From contig JACZZP010000006.1 of NCBI GenBank assembly GCA_015183035.1, positions 1,736,001 to 1,800,000 of the forward strand: a stretch of DNA of 64,000 nucleotides, written 5' to 3'. The notes beneath the pieces are model-generated. The model ran no database searches and was not told where the DNA came from. It saw only the letters and a list, made by a program, of their open reading frames with translations. Both the position numbers and the translations under genes were made by a program. Shown here one piece after another: positions 20,940 through 34,300 of the stretch (position 1 is the stretch's first letter; every line of letters starts with the position of its first letter). Origin of the DNA: Meloidogyne chitwoodi (taxonomy: Eukaryota; Nematoda; Chromadorea; Rhabditida; Meloidogynidae).

Positions 20940-21382
20940 CAGGGTTGGGATCGACAAAAATCAAAGTAAAAGTACAAAAAAGTTTATTTAAAAGTACATA
21001 AGGTACAAAATTTTCCAAATTAAAGTACACTTCAGATTTTATTTAAAATTTTTTTATTCTTGCTCAAATTTATATTTTTCCCAGGTTAACGGTTTACAGG
21101 ATTTTTAGAGACCCTTATATCCAATTAAGAGTTGGATTTTTCGGGATGAGTACATTTTAAAAATTTCAGGTCAGCGCCACAGGCAAAATTTTTTAAAATT
21201 AATTGCCCTCTAGTTGCCAGAAATTCACCCTTTTTAGCGCAGCAGGCAAAAAATTTTAATTTTTTATTCAAAATATCGATTTAAAAGTACATACTTTGAT
21301 TAAAGTACATTTTCAATTTCGAAAGTACGAGAGTCGATTTTAAAGTATTGTACTTTCATTTAAAGTACGAATCCCATCCCTG
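20940..21382. mobile_element. hAT-type MITE, 443 bp
   Basis: The ends CAGGGTTGGGATCG and CGAATCCCATCCCTG are flanked by the 8-bp duplication ATCTAAAC (20,932-20,939 and 21,383-21,390). CAGGG ends and an 8-bp duplication are hallmarks of hAT elements. The interior carries several AAAGTACA/TGTACTTT motifs in both orientations and no transposase. Confidence 0.9.
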
Positions 21383-21612
21383 ATCTAAACAATAAAGTCA
21401 TACAAAAATAAAAACATTTCCAACAAAATAAACAAACAAGATAACGAAATAATCATCCAGATACCCAAATTTACAATCGTCTAACACAACAGAAACTACA
21501 AAGAATAGACTAACATAATTAAAACATTTACAAACAAAACAATACATAGAGAAATTAAAACATGATCAAGCATGAGTCAAGTTTTAAGCAGTGGTTGGAA
21601 ATTTTCATTTTG

Positions 21613-21756
21613 CTCGTACTCGTACTTCGTACCAGCCATATTTTTTCCCTCGTACTCGTACCTCGTATTACCTTTATTTTTTGCTCGTACTCGTACTTCG
21701 TACCAGTCTTATTTTTTCCATCGTACTCGTACCTCGTACTTTCCTTATATTTTTTT
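21613..21756. repeat. Minisatellite, about 36-bp unit, 4 copies
   Basis: Units start CTCGTACTCGTACTTCGTAC or CTCGTACTCGTACCTCGTA and end in a T-rich ATTTTTTCC tract. The two subtypes alternate, giving a 72-73-bp supra-unit. The open frames here are repeat artefacts. Confidence 0.85.
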
Positions 21757-21767
21757 CTTGACTCCTA

Positions 21768-22010
21768 GAACCTTGGCTCATAGAACTAACGCCTTAGCGT
21801 GGCTCCTAAGATACCAGTTAATTGAACAAACGCCTTAGCTTAGCTCCTAAGACCTAAGTCTCTAGAACCAACGCCGTTAGCGTAGCTCGCCAAACCTTAG
21901 TCTCTAGAACCAACGCCGTTAGCGTAGCTCGCCAAACCTTAGTCTCTAGAACCAACGCCGTTAGCGTAGCTCGCAAAACCTTGGCCCATAGAGCTTCCTC
22001 CGTTAGTGTA
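21768..22010. repeat. Minisatellite, 42-bp unit, about 6 copies
   Basis: Three near-perfect units start at 21,859, 21,901 and 21,943 and contain TCTAGAACCAACGCCGTTAG and GTAGCTCGCC. They are preceded and followed by more diverged units. The unit is much richer in G+C than the surroundings. Confidence 0.9.
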
Positions 22011-22500
22011 GCTGACCGTTGACGTTCCTCGTAGACGTTTGAATCACAGACAGTTGGCGCTGCTCGTAGAACAGGAGAATGGTAAAATACGCTGTTTATA
22101 TAGTATCGAACTTTTAAACTCTTATATAAAAGCTCCCATTTCTACTTCCCCAATCAGTTTACTATAAAATCTCGGACAAACATACATATAGACAAACTCC
22201 TCAATTAAATATATGCATATTTAGTCATTGACAAAAAGTCCGTTGACTTAAAATCCATTAACAAATATTGACGGATGGTCCGTTGACGTAAAGTCCATTG
22301 ACAAAAAGTCATGGAGCCTAGGATTTGACCGACAGATTTTGAGCGAAAGCCATTTTATCGGCTTCAATTTGAGCGCTACATTTGACCGACCGTTGTTCCC
22401 ATTAGGGCGACGAATTTTAACAAATAGACGTCGCTCAAATGGCTGTCGCTCAAAATCTGTCCTCAAATCCTATCGCTCAAATGACTCGCTCCTACCCTAT

Positions 22501-22798
22501 CCTTTTACACAAAATGGTAAAACGACAAATTAGAAAATAAAAAATGATATATGCAAAATAAATTGGCCCACATAAGTAATAAAAATTCAACAAAATAAGT
22601 AACCTCTAACTTTTCATATACGTTGATGAGTTTATTATAATTCCGTGTCAATATAAAAGATCCTCTTGCAATAAAGAATTTTATGAAAAATGAAAGACAA
22701 AGATGCATTCAGAGAAGATCACTTTTTTTATAATATTTGTTGTTGCAAGACGTAATCGACTTTTATCTAGCCATGGAATTATAAAGTTTAGTTAAAAT
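22501..22798. promoter_or_regulatory. Upstream region of the glucosidase II alpha gene
   Basis: About 300 bp of ordinary AT-rich sequence lies between the repeat block and the ATG at 22,799. No specific promoter element or splice-leader acceptor can be pinned down, so this is a positional call only. Confidence 0.3.
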
Positions 22799-25700
22799 AT
22801 GATGAGAATGATACATTCATTTATTTTATTTATAATTTTCTTAAATTTTATATTAATTTGCATCGCTGTAGATAGAAGCAATTTTAAGACGTGTGAGCAG
22901 GCTGCATTTTGCAAGTTTGATAAATATCGTAAAGTTTATGTTTAAAATTTATTTTTAGGCGTCATAGAGCAAAATTAAATAATCCTGTTTACAATGTTCA
23001 ACCAGATTCTGTGAAAGCAAATGATTCAGCTGTTGAGGCTGTGCTTGTAAGCTCTGCAAATAAACTCAAATTGGTTTTGGCGCTTCTTGATGATGGCAAG
23101 GTGCGTATTTTAATTGATGAAATTAACACAATTCGACAACGTTTTCATCCTTCAATTGCGTTAGACGGAGAACCTGAACAACAAAAGTAAATTATCTTAT
23201 AATATTTAATTCTTTTCAAGATTTTCTTCTTTCGAACATTCTGGCACATCTGCATCTTTTATTGCTAATATTGGAAAAAAACATGTTTATAAAATTATTA
23301 TTGAGTATAATCCTTTTGTTGTCAATATTTTCTCTGATGATAAGCTCTTAATTGTCGTGAATTCAAGACAACTTTTAAAATTTGAACATTATCGAAATAA
23401 AGTTGGCGATGGCACTGAAGATGGGGATGGATTTTGGGAGGAAACTTTTAAAGGTCATACTGATACAAAACCTTTTGGTTCGAGCTCTATTGGATTGGAT
23501 GTTTCTTTTGTTGGATATAAATTCCTTTATGGTCTGCCTGAACACTCTGAATCATTTACGCTCAAATCATCAATGTAATTTTATGAGATAAAATTTTATT
23601 TTTTTATTTCAAAAGGCATACCGATCCTTATCGTCTTTTTAACTTGGATGTTTTTGAATATGAGCTTGAAAATGGGATGGCTCTTTATGGAAGTATTCCC
23701 TTTGTTATCGCTCATGGAAAAACAAGAACTACCGGTGCGCTTTGGTTGAATTCAGCTGAAACTTGGGTAGATGTTGATATTGCTGCCGATAAAGTTTGAT
23801 TTCTATTTTGTTATTTTTACAAAATTTTACTTTCAGGGTATTTTCCTTTGAAGATTTGTTTATAATTTTTTTGTTAAAGAACAAGTCGACGTACATTTTA
23901 TTTCTGAAACGGGTGTTCTTGATCTTTTCCTTTTGCTTGGACCTTCTCCAAAGGATGTATTTCGTCAAAATTCTCAATTAACTGGGGTTTTCCCGCTTCC
24001 ACCGGTATATTTAAACTTATAATAAATATAAAAAATTTCACTAGCAATCTAAATTTTGCAAAAAATCATTTAGCTTTTCGCTATCGCTTATCATCAATGC
24101 CGTTGGAATTATAATGATAGAGCAGACTTACTTGGTGTACACGCTTCGTATGACGAACATGACATTCCTTTAGATGTACTTTGGCTAGACATTGAACACA
24201 CTGACGGAAAGAAATATTTTACTTGGGACCCTGTCAAATTTAGCGATTCTATTGGAATGATTAACGAATTGGAAGCAAAGGTATTTTAAATTTTTATTTT
24301 ATTATCTCATTAGTATGTAAATTTCTATTTTATTTAAGAATCGCACATTAGTGACAGTAATTGATCCACATATTAAAAAGGATGACTCTTATTATGTTTA
24401 CAATGAAGCAAGAAATAGCAATTTCTTTATTAAGAAATCTGATGGTACTTCCGATTATGAGGGTCACTGTTGGCCTGGCGCGTCTATGTGGCTAGATTTC
24501 GTTAATCCTGCAGTTCGCGAATTCTGGGCTGGAAAACTTTCCTTAGATCAATATCAGGGAACTACCGAACGAGTATTTAAATTTTTTATATTTGAGGTTT
24601 AATTATAATTTAGACATATACATGGAACGATATGAATGAACCGAGCGTTTTTAGTGGTCCAGAGATTACGATGCACAAGGATGCTCGACACTTGGATGGA
24701 TGGGAGCATCGAGAAGTTCACAACATTTATGGATTTTTTCAAGTATTTAATTTTTTATTTTTTGTTATTAATATTTTCTATCCTAAACTTGTCCTAATTT
24801 AAACACATAAAGTCTAGTTAAATAGCTTTTTGATGTTAATTAGAATATTTTTAGTCAATGGCAACAATAAATGGTCAACTTCTCCGGTCAAAAGGACATC
24901 TCCGTACCTTTCTTCTTAGCCGCTCTTTCTTTGTAGGAAGCCAACGTTATGCTACTGTTTGGACTGGTGACAATGCAGCTGAATGGTCGCATTTAAAACA
25001 GTCAATTCCAATGCTTCTTTCCATTTCTGTTTCTGGTATTCCTTCTGTTGGTGCTGATGTTGGTGGTTTTTTCAAGGATCCCGATGGACAATTGCTTACT
25101 CGTTGGTATCAAGCTGGAGCTTTTCAACCATTCTTTCGAGTGAATTTATTTAGAATTTTTGACGATTTTTTCTGTTTCCAGGCTCACGGTCATATTGAAA
25201 CAAAAAGAAGGGAACCTTGGTTATTTTCTGAACGCGAAAAGAACGCTATGCGTGAAGCAGTTATAATACGTTACATTTTCCTTCCATACTGGTCAGTATT
25301 TTTAAATATTTTTCTTAAACGTTTGCTTCCAGGTATACATTATTTTATGAGCACACGAAAACTGGCGCACCTCCAATGCGTCCAGTTTGGTCAGAATTTC
25401 CAGAGGACGAAGCTGGTTTTGATGAGGAACGTGAATGGATGGTTGGTTCAGGAATTCTTGTTAGACCTGTCGTTGAGCCAGATGTGCCACATGTTTCGCT
25501 CTATTTGCCAGGAATTTCTCAGTCTTGGTAAACTATAGTTAAAAAAATTATTTTGTATCTTCTACTATAAGGTTTGATTGGGAAACACATAAAATGTATC
25601 TTTCACCTGGAGCCATCTACGTTGACACTCCACTCGAAAAGATTCCTGTTTTTCAACGAGGAGGCACAATAATTCCTGTATTATTTTTCCATAAATTTTA

Positions 25701-26233
25701 ATGTTATTTTTATAATACTTTTAGGTTCGGGAACGTCAGCGACGCGCATCTATGCTTCAACGAAATGATCCTATCACATTGTATATTGCTTCTGAATTGG
25801 ATAGGGAATTTGCAAACGGTACAATCTACATGGATGATGGAGAATCACACAACTATAAAGACAAGAATGAATATTTATATTGGGTATATTTTCTTTTTTT
25901 ATTTTTATATTATTTTAAAGGGGTTTGTCTACAAAAAAGCGGGTGAATACAATTATGCAGTAATATCAAAAAATTTGGATAAAAATGGAAAATTTGATCC
26001 TGATGTATGGGTTGAACGTATCATCATCCGAGGTGTTCGTTATTATCCTAGAGCTGTGCACATGTACTATGAAGGTTAATTTTTTCAAAAATGGTTTAAA
26101 ATTTCATTGAATAGTTTCAGACTACAATCCTGAGGACTTAGAATATACACATGATCGTGACCAACGTTTAATTGTAATCCGAAAACCTGGGGTTTATATA
26201 TCACGAGAGTGGCGAATTGATATTCATGTTTAA
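22799..26233 (+). CDS. GANAB: Glucosidase II alpha subunit (neutral alpha-glucosidase AB, GH31)
   Basis: A multi-exon gene encoding an ER enzyme that trims the two inner glucoses from N-glycans during calnexin-cycle folding. The N-terminal signal peptide (about residues 1-24, [17 protein letters not shown] start) is followed by the family's [15 protein letters not shown]. In order come [61 protein letters not shown], the nucleophile motif [10 protein letters not shown], the acid/base region [20 protein letters not shown], and FQRGGTIIP. The TAA is at 26,231-26,233. The C. elegans relatives are the aagr genes. One junction (23,793 to 23,880) works in frame only with a 1-nt exon at 23,837 or if a base is missing; see findings. 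Compared with human GANAB, about 20 residues are absent at that point. Confidence 0.95.
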
Positions 26234-26567
26234 CTAACTGAGCTAATTATTAATTCTACTCAATTCTTCTACTTTATATCTTTTTTATGTTTATTATATA
26301 TTAACTGACTTAATGAAAGCTTAATTTAAATATTTTGAACATTGTTGTTCAACTCTGGAATAGCCAAAAATTGTTAATTAGGAACATTTTTTCTACCTTT
26401 TTTTATTTGTTAATTTATAAACGTGCATGGGTATTTTGTTTTTTGTATTATTTTTAATAAATATTTGTGAATTTTTTAAAGTTTTCAATCAATATTTTAC
26501 TGTTTTTTATACCTTAAATTAATTAAATTTTGATCCAAAATAAAATATATTTTTAGCGAATTAATAA

Positions 26568-27433
26568 ATGTGGAAATTAACAGAAGATGAGAGGAGAATA
26601 TTTCAAAAAATAATTCCGACTGATTTTCTATGCGAACGAACTCGACTTCCAACTGATGATTCGACAGCTAATGGACCTAGAGTTGAAGAATTAATTAACG
26701 TTTGTTTTAAATTGATAGTATAATCTGAGAATTTATTCTGATTTATTTTCAGCGTGATCGTATTAGTAGTTCAGAGGTAGAAGAAATATATAAAGTTATC
26801 CCGTCTGGCGCAGAATTCTATAGGTTTGTTGAATCATTGCAACCACATCAATCTACTCCACAACCTACATTGACTGAGGAACAAAAGACCGCAAAAATAG
26901 AATATCGGGAAAGAATTCAAAAACTAAAAAACCAACAGGTATTTTTTAGGTTAATTTATTCTAGTCTCGTTTCTTGAAATTTTGTTTGTTCAATATAATT
27001 ATTTCATTTTGGTCGCAGCATAACTTTTTAATATTGTAAAGATTTTGCCAATTTTAAAGGAAAATCTGGAATACAATAATATGATTAGTTCAATTAATCC
27101 AACTCGCGTGAATCCATTACTACAAAATTTTGGACAAGAATTGCGTGAAATGAATAGGCAAATGGTTGCAGTTATAAATACTTTAATAACAGTTGGTTTG
27201 TAAAATCTGTTGAATTTTATTTTTTTTAATTTTTCAATTTAGGCGGTTCTTTTGCTTTTGGATTTTGGGGTGTGCAATTTGCTTATCCTCACATGGGATT
27301 GGATATTGCAGAAAGAATGCTGTTAGGATTAGTATGCGCAACAATTGTGTTCTTTGCAGATCTCTACTTTATAGTCAAGGGTATGGCAAATGAAGAAATT
27401 GATGTGAATAAAAAGAAGAAAAAATGTCAATAA
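26568..27433 (+). CDS. TMEM199: TMEM199/Vma12-like V-ATPase assembly factor
   Basis: Exons run from ATG 26,568 to TAA 27,431-27,433, with introns near 26,700, 26,940 and 27,200. The N-terminal cytosolic part has EEIYKVIPSGAEFYRFVESL, then YRERIQKLKNQQ, and a conserved stretch NMISSINPTRVNP. Two membrane spans follow (TVGGSFAFGFWGVQFAYP and LLGLVCATIVFFADLYFIV), with a Lys-rich tail KKKKK that resembles an ER-retention signal. This layout matches Vma12/TMEM199, which sits in the ER and helps build the Vo sector of the V-ATPase. The start lies 335 bp downstream of the glucosidase stop on the same strand, so the pair could be an operon. Confidence 0.82.
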
Positions 27434-27610
27434 TATTTTTAAATATTTGTGGTAATTTTAGTCCAATTTTTCTTTAATAGATTAAACTATTCCAGATACC
27501 AAATAAAAATGTAAAAAAATAAAGCAAATAAAAATATATTTTTTATTTTCATAAAATCTGAAAGAATTAAAATTGTGTAGAAAAAGTTATTTACAGAAAT
27601 GGCAAAATAT

Positions 27611-29359
27611 TTAATATAAAGATATTCCAACAAGTATTACTCCAATTGATCCAACAAGAATTGCGGCGAAAAGAAAAGATAGATGCATTTTTCCTTTTAT
27701 GCTTTTAAATATAATAACATCTGCTAATGCTCCTATTATTGCTGGCAACTAATAAATTAGAAATTAAAGTTTTTAAATTTAACATTCACCGGGGACAGGA
27801 ATTCTTTTTTATTCTCCAAGATCGAATTCTCGTTTAAATCCGTTTGTCAGATTTCCCGTTCCCCGCATTCTCCACCCCACTAAATTAAATTTTTGTACAA
27901 AGGAATTTTTTCTTGGAATAATGGAAAATTAAAAAATATTACTCACTCGTACGGTAATTGGAAAGCTAACAGTTTGTGATAATAATTTATTAGATACAAT
28001 AAATAGTGTCATTCCAATTGACCAAAGAATTCCATAGGCAATTGATGGAAGTACTAAATTTGATTGAACATAAGGCTTTCCTTTAAATATAATAGTATAA
28101 ACAACAAAATAAAGTGTAGAAAAGAAGAAAACAGCAGAAAAATGTGAAAATACATAATCAAGAACTGAAAATTGTTTTTTTTTATTTTTAAAAATAATTT
28201 TTTAAAACCATTTTTTGATGCCATTGGATCATTGTCTTGAACATAAACTATTGGGGTTAACATTAAACCATGAAGAGATCCTAAACAAATTGACAATCCA
28301 ATAAAGCTAAAAAAGGAATAATTAATTATTATAGTAAAAAATATAATTTTGTAACTTAATTAAAATTAAAAAAAGACAGATTTGATGTTTAAAAATCGGG
28401 ACAAAATAAAAAAAGAATTCTCGATCATTTTTCGACTCACAATAATTTTCTTTTTGTTAATCGAGGAGCTACAATTCCTTCCACTTTTTGTATATTATGT
28501 GATTGTTCCATACGAGGTAAATTTTCTAAATTTGTTGTAACATCATTTCCTTCATTATCTTGTACTACCCAAACATTGTTTACTGTTCCATAAGTTGATG
28601 GAATTCTTTAAAAAAAAATCGTTTTTGAATAATTTTTTATCCTTCTCACCTTTCATTCCTATAATGAGTAATTCTGTTATTGTCCTTTTCATTTTGGCTT
28701 TTTCTATCATTTTCATTTTGACTATATACAAATACAAACATTATTCCACTTTAAAATAAAAATTAAACTTTTCGTTTTTAATTTAAAAAAACCTAAATAA
28801 AGTTATTAAAACACCAAGATAATTCAATAAAGGATTTTGAACACTTTGTGCTTTTGTACCAAAAAGACCAAAATGAGCAACACACCAACCAACAACTATC
28901 TAAATTTATTAAAAAAAATTGATTTAAAGAAAATAATTTTCAACTATTTACCTGATGGTATATTAATTAAAAGTATTTTAATTAAAAAAGAAATACTTGT
29001 ACAGAACCCCAAACAAGCATTCCTAGTCCAATTCCCATTTCAGCAACTATTGGCACTGAAGCAACATTTCCTTTAAAATATTTTTTAAAAAATAATAATT
29101 TATTATAATTATTTTTTTACAAACCAGTAGCATAAAGAAAACCTCCAATAGCAGCAATTAAATTAAAAGGAGGTAATCCTCTAATAACATTAATAATTAA
29201 TCCAACAATAAAAACAATTGAACATTGAATCCATTGAACAAAAACACCATCTTTTGAGTCTAATCTTTTTAATGGAGCAAACATAAAACCAAAAGCAGCA
29301 CAAGATACAAAAAGGGAAGCATAACCAATTGCTAATTCTCCTCCAGAAGAATTACTCAT
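27611..29359 (-). CDS. TMEM144-like multi-pass membrane transporter
   Basis: Starts at ATG 29,359 and ends at TAA 27,611. Exon 1 encodes GYASLFVSCAAFGFMFAPLK, then LDSKDGVFVQWIQC and a second span, with GGFLYATGNVASVPIVAEMG across the first intron. This is the recognised TMEM144 signature (family of putative drug/metabolite or sugar transporters). Later exons carry further spans (GWCVAHFGLFG, LHGLMLTPIVYV, LVLPSIAYGILWSIGM, LPAIIGALADVIIF). A polar insert between spans lies near 28,480-28,700. Substrate unknown. Converges with the TMEM199-like gene (177 bp apart). Intron sequence near 27,780-27,900 is unusually rich in C and G and may be a repeat fragment. Confidence 0.85.
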
Positions 29360-31312
29360 TTTTATTTAAAATTTTTCTTTTTAAATTAAAAATTAAATAT
29401 ATAATCGATTTAAATTTATAATCTAACAAAATATAGAATATATTTATGATAATATAAGAGTGCGAAGATATACCCAGAGAAGATTCATCCTAACCTAAAT
29501 TAATTAATTTAAAAAGAAAATTATCAAAATAATAAATATTAAGAAAAAAACAAATAAAAAGAATTACATACTTTTCTAGTCATACAAAAATGTGTGAAGA
29601 ATAATTTTGTTTAATATTTATTTAATACATTGTGTATAGTAAAATAGAAAAGAAAATAGATTAAAAAAAAGTAAATATTTTTATTTATTTACTTTTTTTT
29701 GATAAAAATTAAATTGTGTTTTTTTAAATTTTTTTGAGATTTAAATATACATATTTTAAATAATTTTTCCCTTAAAATTATTATTTTTTAAATGTATTTG
29801 AACATTATTAATTGATTAGAAAATAGACTTTTATTAAATTTTGTGAATATTTTGATTGTGTGCGACATTTTTTAGTTATTGTTCGTTAAAACTAACTAAA
29901 GAATTAAATAAAATAAAATAAAGGAAAGAATAGAAAAAATAAATATATTAATTAAATTTAGATTTAATTGAATTTAGGTTTAATTCAGTTAAATTTAAAG
30001 GATCTTTAATATAATTGTTTTAACATTTTAATTACTATTTTATGAAGCAGACATAGTGAATCAAAAGAATTTTTATAAATTAATGTTTACTTGATTAGAT
30101 ATTTGAATATTTGGATTAATTTGGTATTTAATTAACTTTATTAATATTAAAGGAACAAAACTAAAAGAGTATAAATATACTTTTTAAGTACAACTATTTT
30201 AAGAAGAGAACATTACTTCTTTCATCTGGGCCAGAGAGAAAATTAAAAATTTAAAAAACGATAAAAATACTAAGTGAAAAGAATCTTTTTGTATAATTTT
30301 AATCATTACATGATCTCATTATTGTAACTTTTAAGAGAAAATACAAGTTATTTTATGGAATTCCTTAAATATGTAAGTAGCTTTATAAAGTACTTTAAAT
30401 TAATATTTGTTCTTTTGTTTTGTTCATTTCCTTCTTCCGTTAATTTTCCCCAAATATTTCTTATAACCCACCACCTCCTTTGCGCTGCCCAAATGCGCTC
30501 AATACATGCATTTCTTTAGTAATAAAAGGCTCTCATACATTCCAACAACAAAACAATAAATCGATCATTTTACCCTTAAATTTTCAAAAAGTTTATGGCT
30601 GTCAGCTTTTTTTTTGTTAATTTCTACAAAAATTAAAATAAATTGCCTAAAAATATTTATTTTTTTATTTTATTTTTTAATTAAAATTTATTTTGATTAA
30701 TTTTTATTTTTTTTTTGTTTTCCCTTTTTTTATTAGAAAAGTGAAAATCTGTTAAATTTACATTTACTGAAATTCTTCTATTTTAAATAAAATTAATTTT
30801 GTTTCTTGACCTTAGTTGATTATTACAGGTTTTTATTTTTGTATAAATTGAAAAAGGAAAATATTTTTAAAAATATATATTTATTTAATTAATTTTTAAA
30901 TAATGAAAAACGAAAAAAATTATAAACAAAATACATAAATATTTCTGATTTGTGAAACAAATAAAATATATTTAATTTAAATTTATATTATTAAGTCTTG
31001 GCTTATTGTTCAGATTTAACATATAAATATTATCTTATTATAATTTTATTAAATTATAATTTTAAAATATAATAAATTATTAATTTTATATTTTCTTTTT
31101 AATTAAAGAAAAGATTAAAAATCATTTATAATTAAAACACAAAAATTATAATATTTTACTAATTACTGTTATGAAACTTGTTTTAATTTTATTTCTCTGC
31201 TAAAACCGTTTAAATTAAAAATAAATACCCACCACTCATCTCTTCTCTAAAAATTTATCAAAAATATTTTTATTGCTAATTTTGCATATATTTAAATATA
31301 TTTAATTAAAAT
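29360..31312. other. Divergent intergenic region between the TMEM144-like and kinase D genes
   Basis: Almost pure A+T except for a less AT-rich patch at about 30,415-30,600 containing CCCACCACCTCCTTTGCGC and AAATGCGCTCAATACATGCA, about 750 bp upstream of the kinase start. That patch is the best candidate for a regulatory region. No open frame or RNA was recognised. Confidence 0.45.
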
Positions 31313-34300
31313 ATGTGGACATTCTTAGGCTTAAAAGCATTTGGAGGAGGATCAAATACAAAATTAGTAGAAAATATGTTACCTAATTTTTTCCCTAATC
31401 AACAACAACAACAAATTCAACAAAATAATTTTATAATAGAAACAGAAAATAATTTAAATAATAATAATAATAATAATAGAGAAATACTTTTTGGTGATAT
31501 TTGGCAACAAAATAATAATAATAATAATTTTTATAATCAACAACAATTAATTATTCCAAATCAAACAAATTTTTTAACTTCTCCTCCATTTCAACAACAA
31601 ATAACACAACAACAACAACAACCTTTATTACAAGTTATAACAATTATTTTACAATATGGACCTTTAAAAGAAATGGTTGTTGTTGAAAGAACAGTTGATC
31701 CAACAGCATTTGAAATGTTTAGGTTAACAAAATAATATATGTACTATATTTAAATTTTTAAATTAAAACACATTAAATAATTCCCAGAAAATATAAATAT
31801 TATAAATTTATTAAATATTATAAATAAAGGCAAAAAGCACGTCAAATGGTTGAAAAACAATTACAAATAGAAGCTTCTACAAATTTATCAGGACAAAATT
31901 TATCAAATAATATAATGGTTGGAGAAATTCAATTATTTCTTCATGATTATAAAAGTTTTAATATGTTAACATGCCTTACAACATTAACACAATTAGTTGG
32001 TATTTTTAATTTATTTAATTTAAATTTATTTAAATTTTTTATTACAATTTAAAAAATAATTTTATTAATTTAAATTTATTTAAATATATTCAATATTGTC
32101 TTATATTTAAAAAATAAAATATTTTAAGGACAATGGAAGTGTTGTAGAAATTATTCGTATTGAAAGACATGAGAGACCTACTCGGCCACATTCTCTTGTA
32201 GTAAATACTTATGTTACTCCTACATTTTGTGATTATTGTGGTGAAATATTAATGGGTTTAGTTAAACAAGGACTTCAATGCCAATCTTGCAAGTTTGTTT
32301 AAATTAAAAAGAAAAAAACTTTTTTTTTAAATTTTTAGGTGTAATTTCCACAAAAAATGTGCTTTTGCATCAAGAAATAATTGTGCTAAAGCTGATATTA
32401 TTCCTAGCACATTTTTAGCCGGAGGTATAGAGCAATATTTAACAAATAGTGGAAATGGTGGAGAAATTACTAGTTTTTTATTATTTTAACATTTAATTTA
32501 ATTTAAATTTAAAGATAATGACCAACAAAAACAACAAAATTCATTACAAAATCAACAATTTCCATTGCCACATTCTTTACTTATTCATAATTATAAAATG
32601 CCTACAGTTTGTAAAATATGTGATAAATTACTTGTAGGCATTGTTAAACAAGGATTACGTTGTAGAGATTGTAAAGTAAGAAGAATATAATAATATTTAA
32701 AAATATTTTTTTATTTTTAGGTAAATGTACATAAAAAATGTGTATATTTACTTCCACAAAATTGTCAAATAACTACAGAAAATGTTATAACTCCAACCTT
32801 TGATCAACAACAACAACAACATGTTACATTTAATGAATCTGATATACAACAACAACAAATAAATTCATGTAAACAACAACAACCAATGGATATATCTTCT
32901 TCTGATGCAATGATTCCTTTGGCTAGATTACCTGGTATTTTTATATCAATTTTGAGAATAATTTTAAAAAAATATTATTATTTTTAAGGATCAGCTTCAA
33001 GCCGTTCACAAAGGGCAACAGGTCCAATTGGACAAATAGTTTGTGAAGGCTGGCTTATTCACTTTTTATTACAAGAACGTGATAGACGTCGACTTCGACA
33101 TTATTGGATTCTCGTTAATGGAGTAATTAGTCTTTTTAGTGAATATAATGATGGTTAGAATTTTATTTTACTAGTTTAATTTCTCTTACTAAAATCTGAG
33201 AAAAAATCAAAACAATTTTTAATTAAATTTATTTTAAATCAATTTACACATTTTAATACTTTTTTTAAATAAAAACGCAGGTGTCAATCCAAATCGTGTT
33301 TTTAAACAAATCAATTTGTCGGAGATAATAGCGTTGGTGCCGCACGAAGGTCCATCTCTTGATTCAAAGTGAATATATCATATTTTTATTTAAAAATAAA
33401 GAGAACAAATTAAAGCGTTCAAATTGAGAGAAATAAATGTTTAAATAAACTGATCAGTATTTGAACGCTTTTAGTAAATTAAATTACTTATCTTTATTAT
33501 TTATTTTTTCTTATAAAATATAAAAAAGCTTTATTACTTAAAATTATTTTTTTAAAATAATTTCAAAAAATAAATAAATTTTTATTTAAAGATATCCTCC
33601 ACACGCATTTGAAATTCGCACAAGTAATAATTTAACTTATTGCATTGGAGAAAACTTAGAAGCTCTGCTGCTTGGAGGAGGAGGGGCAACAACGGCTCAA
33701 CAAATCAGCACCAAACTGGCTGCTGGAGGTGTTGGTGGTGCTTTAAGTTGGCAACAATGGTATCAGGTTTGTTTTTAATAAATTTATTAAAAAGAGCAGA
33801 GGAAACTCAAAAAATAATTATATTTTATTGTTAAAAGTAAGACTTATTTAAATTGAAAATTTACACCAAAATTTGGCGTTTATTCATAACGCCAAAAACA
33901 ACAGAATGAATAAATTAATTTTTGAACTTTTTTCTTATTTTATTTAAGTTGATGAAATAAATTAATATTTAGTGATTGTCAATGTCAATTAGGTTCTTCC
34001 CATTATAAATCAATAATAGCAACCTTATTATGCTTTTAGTGATTTAAATAACTGAATTTTATTCATATCTTGTAAAATTCCACAAACTCCAAAAATATTT
34101 TGTTAAATTTGTTTCAATTTCCATATTCTTTTATTTTGTTTACTATTCTTTTTTTTTAATCAATGTATTTAGAAGAAAATATAAAAATAGTCTACTTAAA
34201 GTTTATTTGCAATTCTTCTGAAAATCATGAAGCTTAAACTTAAAATTATTAAATCATTACGGGGAAACCCTCAGCTTGTTTATGAGGGCTATGTCTTCAA

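Larger units (their letters stand above)
20745..22500. repeat. Composite repeat region built from GTCAATGGAC and GAGCGATAGG motifs
   Basis: The left part (20,755-20,900) contains TTTGAGCGATAGGATTTGG and then TTTTCGTCAACGGAATTTACG-like motifs. The right part (22,225-22,490) contains the same motifs inverted: TTGACGGATGGTCCGTTGAC, then GGATTTGACCGACAG and, at the end, CAAATCCTATCGCTCAAATG. Together they look like the two arms of a larger element, into which the hAT MITE (20,940-21,382) and two minisatellites fall. The outer ends and target duplication could not be fixed. Confidence 0.55.

Noticed and set aside
21562..21838. Overlapping plus-strand frames rich in Ser, Tyr and Phe
   Set aside because: They are generated by the CTCGTACTCGTAC minisatellite and have no splice or start context.
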